From contig NC_134454.1 of assembly GCF_030867145.1 (NCBI RefSeq), forward strand, positions 71,034,308 through 71,098,307: a stretch of 64,000 bases of DNA. The letters are read 5' to 3'. The DNA comes from Opisthocomus hoazin. Taxonomy: Eukaryota; Chordata; Aves; Opisthocomiformes; Opisthocomidae. Shown in pieces: positions 48,755 to 59,900 of the stretch (the first letter of the stretch is position 1; each line of letters opens with the position of its first letter). The notes below the pieces were generated by a model. It was not told the origin of the DNA, searched no databases, and saw only the letters and a program-made list of their open reading frames with translations. A program made the translations under genes and the position numbers.

Positions 48755-48850
48755 AGATGGGAAAATTAAAGACAGGTGAAGTGGGAAATCATCAAGGCTG
48801 GGGCAGGAGTGAGGATCAGAATACAACTTTCTACCCTTTCTCTCCATGGA
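48755..48850 (-). mobile_element. Possible MIR-like SINE relic
   Basis: CAGATGGGAAAATTAAAGAC after a T-rich run, then GGCAGGAGTGAGGATCAGAA and TACAACTTTCTACCC, resembles a reverse-complemented MIR (CAGATGGGGAAACTGAGG..., GGCAGAGC...GAACCCAGATCTCC). It is strongly diverged. Confidence 0.45.
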
Positions 48851-51419
48851 GTTCATTGGTTAAAGTAAACTGTACTCTAATTGCTGAGCAGCTTCTCCTT
48901 GTGGCCAGAGCTCACATTATCTGCTTGAAGACCTCAGCAGCTTGGTCCAACCAATGCTGCTGTGACAGCATTACTTCCCTGAGCTATTAACTGATATATG
49001 CTGTACTTACAGCCCTTTGGCAACCTTTGACAACTAGTACTTGATTTCAGGTATGGTTTGCCAAATTAACCTGTTAATTTTTATCAGAATTAAATGTGTA
49101 TTTGATGAACTTGCAGGCTGTAATAGAGCTTTGTCCTGAACTAGGGACATTGTGAACTTGGGTTATGATCCGTTGGACTAGTCTCTGCTGTTCATGACCC
49201 CTTCCTGCTCTAGAAAACAGCAGTTCCACAGACCATTAACTTTACGGAAGACTAGGAAACAAGCCCAGATCCTCATTACAAGAGTCTCAAACTTTTCTGT
49301 TCAGTCAAGTTGCCGTTCAGTTTGTATTTATCAAAGTTATGCGGTTAGTTATCCTGTGCATAACCACAGTTTTGCATCTTCCCTCTGGAAGTCAGGATTC
49401 CTGATCTTCAGTGTCGCTGTCTTTCCGGAAAATAGTTGTGTAATACATTGGCAAAATGTCATGTTTTGCCTTCAGTGGCTGGTCCGCATGAAAGATAAAC
49501 TACTCCTGTAGGCTGAAGCGATGTAGGGGATGATTGCGTGAGCATGGAATTTTCCTGATGGCCTCTGCTGTGCATACTTTTTTTGTATAGTTTGCAAAGT
49601 AGCCTCTTTAATTATAAAAATAAAAAATAATTCTTTTAAATGAATAATAGATTTAAAATGTAAATTGCAAGTACATTGCACAGCAAAGGTATTCAAAATC
49701 CTGACAATCTGCTATGAAAAATACCACGTATTTTGGGACTCAGAAAGACAGCAGTGGGGCACATTGACTTACCAAGTGGCAAGTGTACAAATCCAGCAGT
49801 TAGCTTTATCATTTGAATTATAGACGGGGCAGAAAGGCTAGAAATGGCTTTTCAGTGAAAGTGAATTTTTTCTTTCACGTTCTGTAGTCCTGTGGTTGGG
49901 AGTGTGCATAACCGTGAGGTTTGCAAAAAAACAAGTTTAATTTGCAAGAATTCCTGAAGACTGGCTGGGTAGTTCTAAATTGTGGTGAGATATTGCCCTA
50001 TGATTATGCTAAAAGTTGCATGCACTGCTCTGTGTTTGTGTGCATGTGTAATCACATCCTCTGTTTCGTACAGTTGCATAAATAAGAATCTAACAGGTGA
50101 TTTGCAACTGGAAATAGTGAGTATCAGTAATATATACCATTCATAGTATTTGCATAGAGCTGTTTTAGGTGTATTTATTGTTTTGTTGTTACTCACACTT
50201 TTCCCAAAAGTGGTGTTGCTTTTGAGTAAGGAATTGTAGATACTTTCAGGTCGGTCTGTAGTTGCCTTTAACAGCAGCTGGACAACCACAATATATTAGA
50301 AATTATATTTCTTGCAGGATAATGACCTTTTTCACAAGGTGTCTAGTTACAGTAGAAGTGGGATCAATCTGTTCATCAGGTCTTACACTTGTTTTATTAT
50401 GGTGAGCTCAAAAGCTTGTCTGTTTTCCTTAAGCTGATAAAGATTGCCTTTCCCTGTGAACATGTTTGCACTGTATCCTGAGGGCATCAGTGATATGTTA
50501 CTACTATGATTACTACTGTAAATGGTTCAACTCTGTTTTCTGAAGACATGCTGCATTTGTTCAGGAATAGGTAACTTTTTAAGGGAAGAGGTCATACAAG
50601 TGGTAGTAGACTAAAAAAAATTAAAGCAAGTACATCAAATACCACAAAATTTCATCTGTTATGAGTTGGCTCTTTTTTTGGTGAAAAGACCCTTCTAATT
50701 CTTTCCATTAGTATGTGTCTGTCATTGGTGTTTTTAATGTGTCTCCTCACCATAAAGCTGAAAACATTTGCTCAGGTGTTGAAGATAGTTTTCAAAGTGG
50801 TCTGCTGAACTTCTTGCTGCTACAGCTTCTTTATAATTATAGTCTGCTGTCTTCAGAATGATTTTAGATTGTGTCCATGTGTAATTAAAGCCATAAATGC
50901 TTTTGGGAAGGTGGTTCTACAGCATTGCTTACATCCTTTTAAAGTAAATAGCCCTTTTTAAATCAGCCTTCTATTCCAATGTTTGTATTTTGAACAGTTT
51001 TATTATATTTCGCACAAATCTTAAGCCTATTTATATTTTGTAATATGAAGACCTTTGAGTAGTGCCCTTTCACTTTTATTGGCAAGGATTTGTGTAGTAA
51101 AAAATTGCATTGAATTTTTAATGGATTTGTATTACTGGGTATTATGTTGTTGTAGAAAACGGCAGTGTTTGATAGATACTGCAACTTCATACAGTGGTTC
51201 CACTGGTAGGAATGTGTATAAAGATACATACTTATATTTCAAAAGGTAGCTTTTGAGTAATTAAGTGTATTAGTATCTGAAATGCCATTCTGGGCAATAG
51301 ACTTTTGGAAATTGGTAAGCTGTGAGAAGTGATGTCAAGGATGTCATGTGTCCTGGAAAGGAGCGGTTACTTACAGCTATCACATAGCGTGTTTTAACCA
51401 AGACTTTAAAATTCTGTTT
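48851..51419 (+). other. ARL15 intron 1, no feature recognised
   Basis: No exon or repeat family recognised. Confidence 0.5.
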
Positions 51420-51482
51420 CTGGTATTGTCACCGTTGCCTGTGTGAACGTAGGCAAATCTCTTGTACCTCCCTTTGCAGCAA
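51420..51482 (+). mobile_element. Possible MIR core fragment
   Basis: TTGCCTGTGTGAACGTAGGC, then AAATCTCTTGTACCTCCCTT, resembles the MIR core (CCTGTGTGACCTTGGGCAAG, TCACTTAACCTCTCTGTGCC). It is short, so the call is tentative. Confidence 0.45.
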
Positions 51483-53432
51483 TATTTGTTCCAAGGCTTA
51501 CCAAACATGCAACTTTGGTTTCTTAGCTGTATTCAGTCCTGTCAGGTAAAGCACTAGACCCACCGTGTTTCACTTACCACTTTTTACATCCCCTTTAAGA
51601 GCACACAAACACAAATTATTTGTTGTGCAGTTATTTTATTATATTTTGCATCTCAGGCCAAAATGTGATCTGTCCTTTTTGCTTATCATCTTACTCTTCG
51701 AGGAGCAGTACTCCTGTGTACTTTCAGTATGTTTGCATCTCATTGAAGAGAAACGTGTGTGTGCACACGCTTTCTTCAGTCCAAGTCATATGAAATACAT
51801 CTCTGTGTCCTGTTTGAGATTAATAGACGTGGCAGAATAGCTGCAGGACTGCACAGAGGTGATTTAATTTGCAGCAGTTCTAGCTAGCACAATATTGAAG
51901 CCAGATACTCCTAATCTCTGACAATTCTGTGGCAGTGTGTTGGTTACCTGGTTCGGGAAACACGCATAACTCCCTCCTCACCTACTCAAAACTGCTGAAG
52001 ATCCGCCAGGTGGTGTGGTTCTGCATGTTTGAAGTTCTTTTGGTTCAGCTGCTTATGGAATTACCTCAAGCTAATATGCTAATGTTTGTCACTGTGTTTT
52101 CCTCTTTCATCCCGCAGTTCAGTTATTCATTATTTTATCTGCTTTGCACATTCCCATCCTGTTCAATGGTCCCTTAAGCATCGTGTTTGTTTTTTTATGT
52201 CTCTGACGTTATCGTACTTCATCCTGGCCTTCTCTGTTAGATCAGACTTCTTGCCACTGAGAAAATTAATTCTTTTTATTCTGTACAACTCACTCTCCTT
52301 GTACCTCAGACTTGTTTCTTAGTGTTGCTTTATTGATTTCCTCCAGTTTTAGCACAGAGTGTTTTAACTTCTCCAGTTATTTGTTGGGGTGAGTGGTGGA
52401 ACGGTGTGAGTGCAGATGAAACATTTCGAGGTAAATTGTATACTAGAATCTCTTTCCCTCAAATTCCACTAATAACCACTTTTTTAATCACTGTTCATAC
52501 TGTAGTGTACTCAGACAACATACATTTCAATTTATGGAAGATGATTACTTATTCCCTGTTTCTAAAACTGCATGCATTGCCAAAACATGGAGGATTTTCG
52601 TAGCCAGGCCTGTGCTATATTAGTGTTCTCTTGAAGATCTGCTTACTTTGTTTTTCTGTCATCTTGAATTACATGGAAGAGATTCCAGTGTGTTTCTCTG
52701 GATTATATACTCTGAAGTAATAACCGCTCTGTATAGGCTCACACCTAGAGGCCCAACAGAGGCTGGTACTCTGTTTGATTCCTGATGTAGTCTCCGCTGG
52801 GACAAGCAGACTACAGGCAGATAGGGAATCTATCCAACATAGCAGTGTGCGTGGAAACTGTGCAGATTCTGTGCCATGTGCGCCTCTTGTTTTTGCGTGG
52901 AAAACAAGGTGGGATTTGTTGTGAAGTTGAGTCTGCATAGACAAAAGATCATGGAATGGTGAAGGGAAAGTAGGAACGAGCCTGTAGAGTAAAACCGGAT
53001 GAAGACTTTTGATTATTGACATCAAGATTTGTGTTTCAGATGCTTGCATTTGCGCTTCATAAAAATTGTGTGTAGTTTTTTTCGTGGTTATTTTCTCTGT
53101 TTGAATTTACTGGCTATGGAAGAAAATGTATCTACTAGGAGAGAGGCTTAGAAGAGCAGGTTGGGTCACGTTGTGGGATGTTACAGAGAAGTAACTCTTC
53201 GTTTCAAGGGTTATGAAAGGCTTTCCACTGTAACATCTCACTTGACGTTGAACAATGATCTAACTCTGAAAAGGATCAAGTGTGCAAATGCATGCCTTGA
53301 CATGCCAGATTAAAACAGAGACTCCAGTAGCATGAGAATCCCAAATACCTGACCTCAGCCTTGCAGGCAAGAGTAACATGGAGATATAAAAGGGAGCTCT
53401 AAATCTAAATACCCCATGAATAAGAAAGAAAA
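51483..53432 (+). other. ARL15 intron 1, no feature recognised
   Basis: No exon or repeat family recognised. Several hydrophobic short frames between 51.5 and 52.6 kb (plus) reflect T-rich codons rather than a membrane-protein gene. Confidence 0.5.
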
Positions 53433-53477
53433 GTGTGTGTGTATATATATGTATGTATGTACATATATATATATATA
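53433..53477. repeat. Compound microsatellite (GT)n / (TA)n / (TATG)n
   Basis: GTGTGTGTGT passes into TATATATA, then three GTAT units, then an ACATATATATATATATATA run. It is a likely polymorphic locus. Confidence 0.97.
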
Positions 53478-53848
53478 AAAGTTGCTGTGGAATCATCTGT
53501 GCTAAGCCAGTGGAAATGTGAGGCTCTAGGACTATTGGATAATGAGCAAGAAAACCACAATAAAAGAAACTGAGGTTTTAGCTTTATGTTCTGCTGAGCC
53601 TGTAGTGCAATGTGAATTAATCTTATATAAGCTATCACACTCTAATAATAATCTAGTGGGTGATAAATCAGCTTCAGATGGAGAACATGAATAAACCTCT
53701 TGGTAAGTACGAAATCTGAATGTGTTTGGAAATGCTTGTGGCATTCTTCTTCATGATGGTTTTATTACTCTGTCAGCTTGTATTCCCGAATCTTGCAGCT
53801 AGTGGCTCAACTTTCAAACTTCCTGATGAGACACATGCTAATTTTTTT

Positions 53849-53965
53849 TTTTTTTCAGTGTGGTAAACTGAGGTGTAAAATGCAAAAAATTCACTCATAT
53901 TCCACAGCAAGTTCTGGACCAGATCTTGTGGTTCTGAATCACAGTGCCTTGCACGATTGATGCCT
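53849..53965 (-). mobile_element. MIR-like SINE relic
   Basis: After a T run, GTGGTAAACTGAGGTGTAAA, ACAGCAAGTTCTGGACCAGA and TCTTGTGGTTCTGAATCACA, then GTGCCTTGCA, follow the block order of a reverse-complemented MIR (GGGAAACTGAGGCACAGAG, CACAGCAAGTC, GAACCCAGATCTTCTGATTC, GTGC). Confidence 0.55.
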
Positions 53966-54744
53966 CAGCATTTAAATTCTGACGTTAGCCTTCTGCTCTT
54001 TTTACTGTTGAAATTAGAACAGAATTAAAAAGTATAAGTTGTGATTGAAAATTTGTTTGTGAATTCTAGCATAACATTGAGAAGAGATAGGCTTGTTTTG
54101 TGGCTCGTTTTTTTGTGAGTTAGTGATTTTTCCTTTCCAAATTCCGTCATGTAGGAAGCTCCTCCCTGAGGAAGGAAGATGTTAGTAATTTGCTCAGTTT
54201 GTTGAATAATATTGCAAAGAATACCATTTGATTTCACGTTGTCACTACTCTGGCCTCTTTCTGAGCTCTTCCAAGCTTTCTTTTTAAGGTTTCTTTAGGT
54301 GAGATAGGTGCACCAGGTAAGCTGACATCTTTTCTCTCTTAGCATACAGTGCTAATTAAGTATCCGTTTTTTTCCATAGATGCTAACTGTGGTATCGTAT
54401 GTGACCAGCGTTCAGGATTTTCTGTTTTTGATCCCCCGTTCCCTTCATTGCTAGAGTATTTTTGTTAAAAATCTTGTGTATATTTCAGCGTATGTATTGC
54501 CTGCTTACCACAACAACTGCTGCAAGGAAGGTCATCTGCTCTTAGTGACGAAAAAGTATTCAGTTCAGAACTGAAAAGAGAGAGTGCATAGCAAGTATGG
54601 TGCCAAAGGCTCTGTTTATTTATAAAAGCTGTACATAAGTTTTTATTATTATATACTTAGTGTCTTGAATTGTTTCAGGTCTTGGTGTTGCTGTTTAGGC
54701 AATGGGCACTGTCCGGTTATCATTTAAGCAAACTGGACACACAC
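53966..54744 (+). other. ARL15 intron 1, no feature recognised
   Basis: Unique-looking AT-rich DNA up to the 5' truncation point of the CR1. Confidence 0.5.
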
Positions 54745-56290
54745 AGAATCCATGGGCCCTGATGGGATGCAGACATGAGTGCTGAAGGAGCTGGCAGATG
54801 TCATTGCTATACCACTCTCCATCATCTTGGAAAGGTCCTGGAGATCAGGAGAAGTGCCCGAGGACCGGAGGAAAGCCAATGTCACTCCAGTCTTCAAAAA
54901 GGGCAAGAAGGAGTGGAGGACCCAGGGAACTACAGGCCAGTCAGCCTCATGTCCATCCCTTGAAAGGTGATGGAACAGCTCATTCTGGATGTCATCTCTA
55001 AGCAACTGGAGGAAAAGAAGGGAAAAGAAAGTTATCAGGAGTAGTCAACATGGATTCACCAAGGGGAAATTGTGCTTGACCAATCTGATAGCCTCATGAA
55101 CATCTGGGTAGATGAGGGAAGAGCAGTGGGTGTTGTTTACCTTGACTTCAGCAAGGCTTTCGACACAGTCTCCCATAACATCCTCCTAGAGAAGCTCAGG
55201 AAGTGTGGGCTGGATGAGTGGATGGTGAGGTGGATTGAGAACTGGCTGAATGGCCAAACTCAGAGGGTTGTGACCAGCGGTGCAGAGTCTAGTTGGAGGC
55301 CTGTAACTAGTGGTGTTCCCCAGGAGTCAGTACTGGGCCCAGTCTTGTTCACCTTCTGCATCAATCACCTGGATGAAGGGACAGAGTGTACCCTCAGCAA
55401 GTTTGCTGATGACACAGAACTGGGAGGAGTGGTGGGTACACTGGCAGGCTGTGCTGCCATTCAGCGTGACCTGGACAGGCTGGAGAGTTGGGCGCAGAGG
55501 AATCTGATGAAGTTCAACAAAGGCAAGTGCAGGGTCCTGCACCTGGGGAGGAACAACCCCGTGCACCAGTACAGGCTTGGGGCTGACCTGCTGGAGTGCA
55601 GCTCTGTGGAGAGGGACCTGGGTGTGCTGGTGGATGACAAGTTGACCATGAGCCAACAGGGTGCCCTTGTTGCCAAGAAGGCCGGTGGTCTCCTGGGGTG
55701 CATTAAGAAGAGTGTGGCCAGCAGGTCGAGGGAGATTCTCCTGCCCCTCTACTCTGCCCTGGTGAGGCCTCATCTGGAGTACTGTGTCCAGTTCTGGGCT
55801 CCCCAGTTCAAGAAAGATGAGGAGTTACTTGAGAGAGTCCAGCGGAGGGCTACAAGGATGGTGAGGGGACTGGAGCATCTCTTCTACAAGGAGAGGCTGA
55901 GAGAGCTGGGCTTGTTTAGCCTGAAGAAGAGAAGGCTGAGAGGGGACCTCATAAATGCTAATAAATATCTGAAGGGTGGGTGTCAGGAGGATGGGGCCAG
56001 ACTCTTTTCAGTGGTGCCCAGCGACAGGACAAGGGGCAACGGGCACCAACTGAAGCACAGGAAGTTCCATCTGAACATGAGGAAGAACTTCTTCCCTCTG
56101 AGGGTGACAGAGCACTGGGACAGACTGCCCAGAGGGATTGTGGAGTCTCCTTCTCTGGAGATATTCAAAACCCGACTGGACGAGGTCCTGTGCAGCCTGC
56201 TGTATGACCCTGCTTTGGCAGGGGAGTTGGACTAGGTGATCCACAGTGGTCCCTTCCAACCCCTACCATTCTGTGATTCTGTGATACTGT
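54745..56290 (+). mobile_element. CR1 LINE, 5'-truncated, about 1.55 kb
   Basis: The longest and best-preserved element of the window. It begins in the reverse-transcriptase part of ORF2 (GGGCCCTGATGGGATGCAG), lacks all of ORF1 and the endonuclease domain, and ends in the CR1 tail CCATTCTGTGATTCTGTGA. The first 350 bases carry frameshifts relative to the usual CR1 frame: extra bases in the AAGAAGGAGTGG region, a duplicated GGAAAAGAA near 55010-55030, and a short deletion near 55100. It shares subfamily with the 11.8- and 18.9-kb copies. It is not autonomous. Confidence 0.97.
55072..56235 (+). pseudogene. CR1 ORF2 fragment: reverse transcriptase, C-terminal part
   Basis: A 387-codon open stretch inside the CR1. 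True homology starts at about residue 12 (WVDEGRAV); the preceding residues are out of frame after a small deletion. Reverse-transcriptase motif A is [11 protein letters not shown] (residues 23-33, catalytic Asp25). Motif B is [13 protein letters not shown] (81-93). Motif C is FADDTEL (111-117, Asp113 and Asp114). Position 85 in motif B is Glu, where CR1 normally has Gly; one G-to-A change at 55325 explains it. The C-terminal region follows, through [11 protein letters not shown] and [20 protein letters not shown] to LCSLL. The usual stop after LCSLL is lost by a short deletion, adding ten residues of former 3' untranslated sequence. The frame uses no ATG at the start of homology and has no promoter, so it is a dead relic that happens to lack stops. 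Confidence 0.93.
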
Positions 56291-56654
56291 GCTGTATTGC
56301 TTAGCTCTTAAACTGACTTCAGTTACTTTCTGATGGTTACGTCTGTGTTTTGTACTGAAAACAGAATCCTGATTTGAAGACCAAGGTTGGATTCTTCGTG
56401 GAGCTTTGCAAGAGTTATTTGGGATACCAAATGACTTTTGTAAAGGTCTTTTCGATGGCTGTTTTAGGTTTGTCAAGGTTGAATGCCTGCGTTTAAAAGA
56501 AAGACTTAATGAAGAAAAGTGCTTTATAGACAGATGAATTAATGGATTAACGTGTTGCTGATGCAAGATTTTGTGGCATGGATTGGTAAAGTATGAGAAG
56601 CCTCAGAAACAGAGAGTCTGCCTTGATGCACAAATGATTCTGGTTTTCATTTTC

Positions 56655-56930
56655 ACATGATAGAATCGTAACAAACAGGGCTGACAGGAGTGAGAGTCAT
56701 CCAATTCATCCCTGGCTCAGAGGCAGGATGATGGCCAAACCAGCCCTGACCAGACTGGTTCTCTAAAAAAACCCCAGCAGATTCCCTAATCTTCTCTGCA
56801 ATCTCTTCCCAAGATCAGCTAGCCGTACTCTTCTACATGCTGTTTTTCTAAGATCTAACCTAAATCTCTTGTTAATCTTGCAATGGTTTAAGTTCTTCTT
56901 TGTCTTACACGTAGCAAACAGGGGGTTTGC
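56655..56930 (-). mobile_element. Ancient CR1 relic, minus strand, 3' end
   Basis: Plus-strand blocks ATGATAGAATCGTAACAAAC, CAGGGCTGACAGGAGTGAGA, GTCATCCAATTCATCCCTGG, CTCAGAGGCAGGATGATGGC, CCAAACCAGCCCTGACCAG and GATCTAACCTAAATCTCTTG appear in the order of an inverted old CR1 3' end and C-terminal ORF2. It lies 365 bases from the younger CR1 and in the opposite orientation. Confidence 0.78.
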
Positions 56931-59900
56931 TCTCTGTTTCTTTGTTGTTTGAAACTTGGTTGTCACATACTTTTTCAGCTTTCTGTAAATTAACAGGTGG
57001 GTCATTCTTTACAGAACCCCAAAGTTAGAACCAGAGTGAGGAGTTACTTGTGTGGCAGGTTACAATTCACAGGTGCTGCTATATAGCACCCCTTTGTTCT
57101 TTTGCCTTACTTACTTTGATAAAACAGGGGTCAGAAAAAGCTCATTATTTTCATGCTGAACATATTAAATCGCTCTGTAAGGATCTTTTATTGGGTATGT
57201 GCTCTTCTGTCAAGGATACCTGGAAAGACTCTTAGAAGATAAGCTTCACCAATGTTGGCATGTGATTTTATTGGGCAATAGAAACAACATAAATATACCT
57301 GGATTTTCCTAGAACAGTGGGTGAAACCATGAAACAAATTCAGTATTTTTTTCTTTCCCCTTTCTTAAGGGACTTACCTGTTGTGACTCAGCCCCTCTTT
57401 TATAGCAGTTGGGAAGATACGATTTTTATAGCAACAAGATTCTCGCCCCTGAACAACAGTAAACGTTGAATGAAAAGGCATTGCAAATGCTTCCGTCGTT
57501 GGGTGGTGTTTGGTTAGCAGGGAACTTAGATCGCTGTCAGGTCTTTATACTTTTTGTATTACTTACAGACCAATTAACATCAGCACAGCTGTTTGCTATG
57601 ATCTTTTAGAGAGAGAACTCACTCTATTTCTGATTTAACAATAAGGAAGTTGCTATTTAAAACCTGGAAACCTTTTTATAGGGTTGAGTCAATGTATGGG
57701 ATTTCTATAGAATGCAATGTTGTTTCTGTCTACAACTAAAACCTGGTAAATTTGAACAAATTTTAAGTTTGGTTCACATCCTGCTTGGATGCCGCCAAAG
57801 GCCGAGGACTGGCTGTTAGTACTAGGGGTGTTGTTAATTGATTGAGGACCATCTGCCTGGTTGGATTTATAGTCTACTAGAACTATTTCCTGTTTGGTCA
57901 AGCTTTTAGGAAGTGGCAAGACCTGTGGGGCGTATGTGTTGTTGCTTAAATTAGAGAGGGTAAGGTTAATTCACTTTTTATGCATAAGCATTAATATGGT
58001 TATGGTGATTAAACTGTAAATCTAAATGGTAGGTGTTTGTTTAGATTTTTGTTGCTTCATATAAAATGAATTAAATGGTTTACTGCCTTGCTGCACTTGA
58101 AGGAGTAAACAAAGTAGATTTCAAACCAGTAAAGGTGAGTAAGTTAATATTATGTTAACATAACTTTAGATTACAAAATTATTGTCAGTTTTCTAGGTTT
58201 TCTCTTAATTTGTGCTTTAATGATGTGGTCCTACTTACCAACTGCATTTGAATTAAAAGTTTAAAAATCTATTAGAAGTTTAGTAAGTTTTCTTGGAGGA
58301 CTGTTCATTGATTTTCCTCACCAATTCTGGATTGCCCCTGTGAACTGAAGGGGCAAATAGCAATACTCATCAATGAACGTGATTCTCAGTGTTGTCACTT
58401 TAAAAATGGCAGAGCTGAGCTATGTCAAATCCAGCTTGTTTAGTAAGCTTAAGAGACAAGAGACTGTGCAGTTGGTTTTAGAGTCTCCTGACTTTGAAAT
58501 ACCTGTATACAATCTCTGAGCTGCAATTCCAAACTATTTTGTGTGGGGGAATTAATGTTTGAGTCCTGCATCTTGCAGGAAAGTTCATGTTAATTCTCTT
58601 GTTTGAAATAGAGCCCAACAAACAACTAGAAGTGGAATGAAGTTCAAGAGCAAAGAGAAGCAGCAGCAAGTTGTTTAGGAAGAAGAAAAAAAATATTGCT
58701 TCTACCCCCACCGCCCACATGGTGGAAGTGTGGAATGAATGCTCAAAATAGGGTGAAATCAAACCCAGAAAAATGAAAATCACATGAATGAAAACTACTT
58801 TCCAAACAATAAATTTTTGTTGTCATTTTTTTGAACAACATTTGTAAATAATTTGGTTTTGGGCTAATTCCTGTACTATAGAATTAAACAACAGATAGAT
58901 TTTATTCTTATATCTTTATTCTTATGTATTATTATAATATTTAATTTTGAATGGGATCTTTATTTAAAATAAAGCCCAAGTATGCAAGAGTGAGCTGCTT
59001 TTGTGTGGTGTCACATGAGACTATTATCTAATAATTGGAGCAGATGGCTATATGCAATTTTTGTCTTAGAAGTACTTTTGTAAATGTAAAGGAAAACGTT
59101 ACATGTTTAGAACTCGGCAGCACACACATTTCTTTTATCTGACAGCCTGAAAGCAGAATGCATACTTCAGAATCGTGATTTAATAAATTGAAATACATTT
59201 TACAGTGATGATGACATTGAGATGGTTTAAAGAAACATTCTCTCTGTGGTGAGGACTTATCAGTTGTGATTCAGTATTTTTGAACGTTGATTGGTCTTGG
59301 TGTGTTTTTTGGAACTGACACTTTTTTTTATTCCTCCCCTCTGCCCTGGCAGATAAGGCTTATTTTGGTCTTCTCTTACAGAAATATAGTGTATTATTTG
59401 TACTTCAAATCATATTTCTTGTGGTGAAATAGAGGATTATTCTAGTGTATGACCTTCTACTTGGTCAGGCAACAATACTAATTAATGAAATTAAAAGCAA
59501 TTATGTATCAGGCCAGAGAGGTCCTATGGTAGTTTGTATCTCATGAGGTTCTGTATCCGGAGTACCTTCTGTGCTGTAAAAATGCTTTGGGCTCATTCTG
59601 GCTCCTTATCCAGAGTTCTCGGTATGTGGTATGAAATAAGTGATCAGCTTCGATAGTTTATGTCCTCAGTTTTTAGGAAATATGAGAAAATCTGCACTAC
59701 TGCTGGTTAGCTTCTGTGCTGGTTAATTTATTTCAATGCTGGCTGTCGTCTTCTGTGCTCCCTCCAGGTGGATGAGGGGACTCCACTTGTGCTTTTCATC
59801 TCCTGGTCTGCTTTGGCTGGACTCTGTTTCGTGTTTGACAGGAGCCTAGCTGCACTTGCTCTCAGAAATGTGGGTATAGAGGGGAAGCCTGTATTTTCAT

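Noticed and set aside
53260-53640. Two minus-strand frames of 77-78 codons with Tyr-Ile-His-Thr repeats
   Set aside because: They are translations of the GT/TA microsatellite at 53433-53477.
55327-55773. 148-codon minus-strand frame in the CR1
   Set aside because: Antisense shadow of the CR1 reverse-transcriptase frame.
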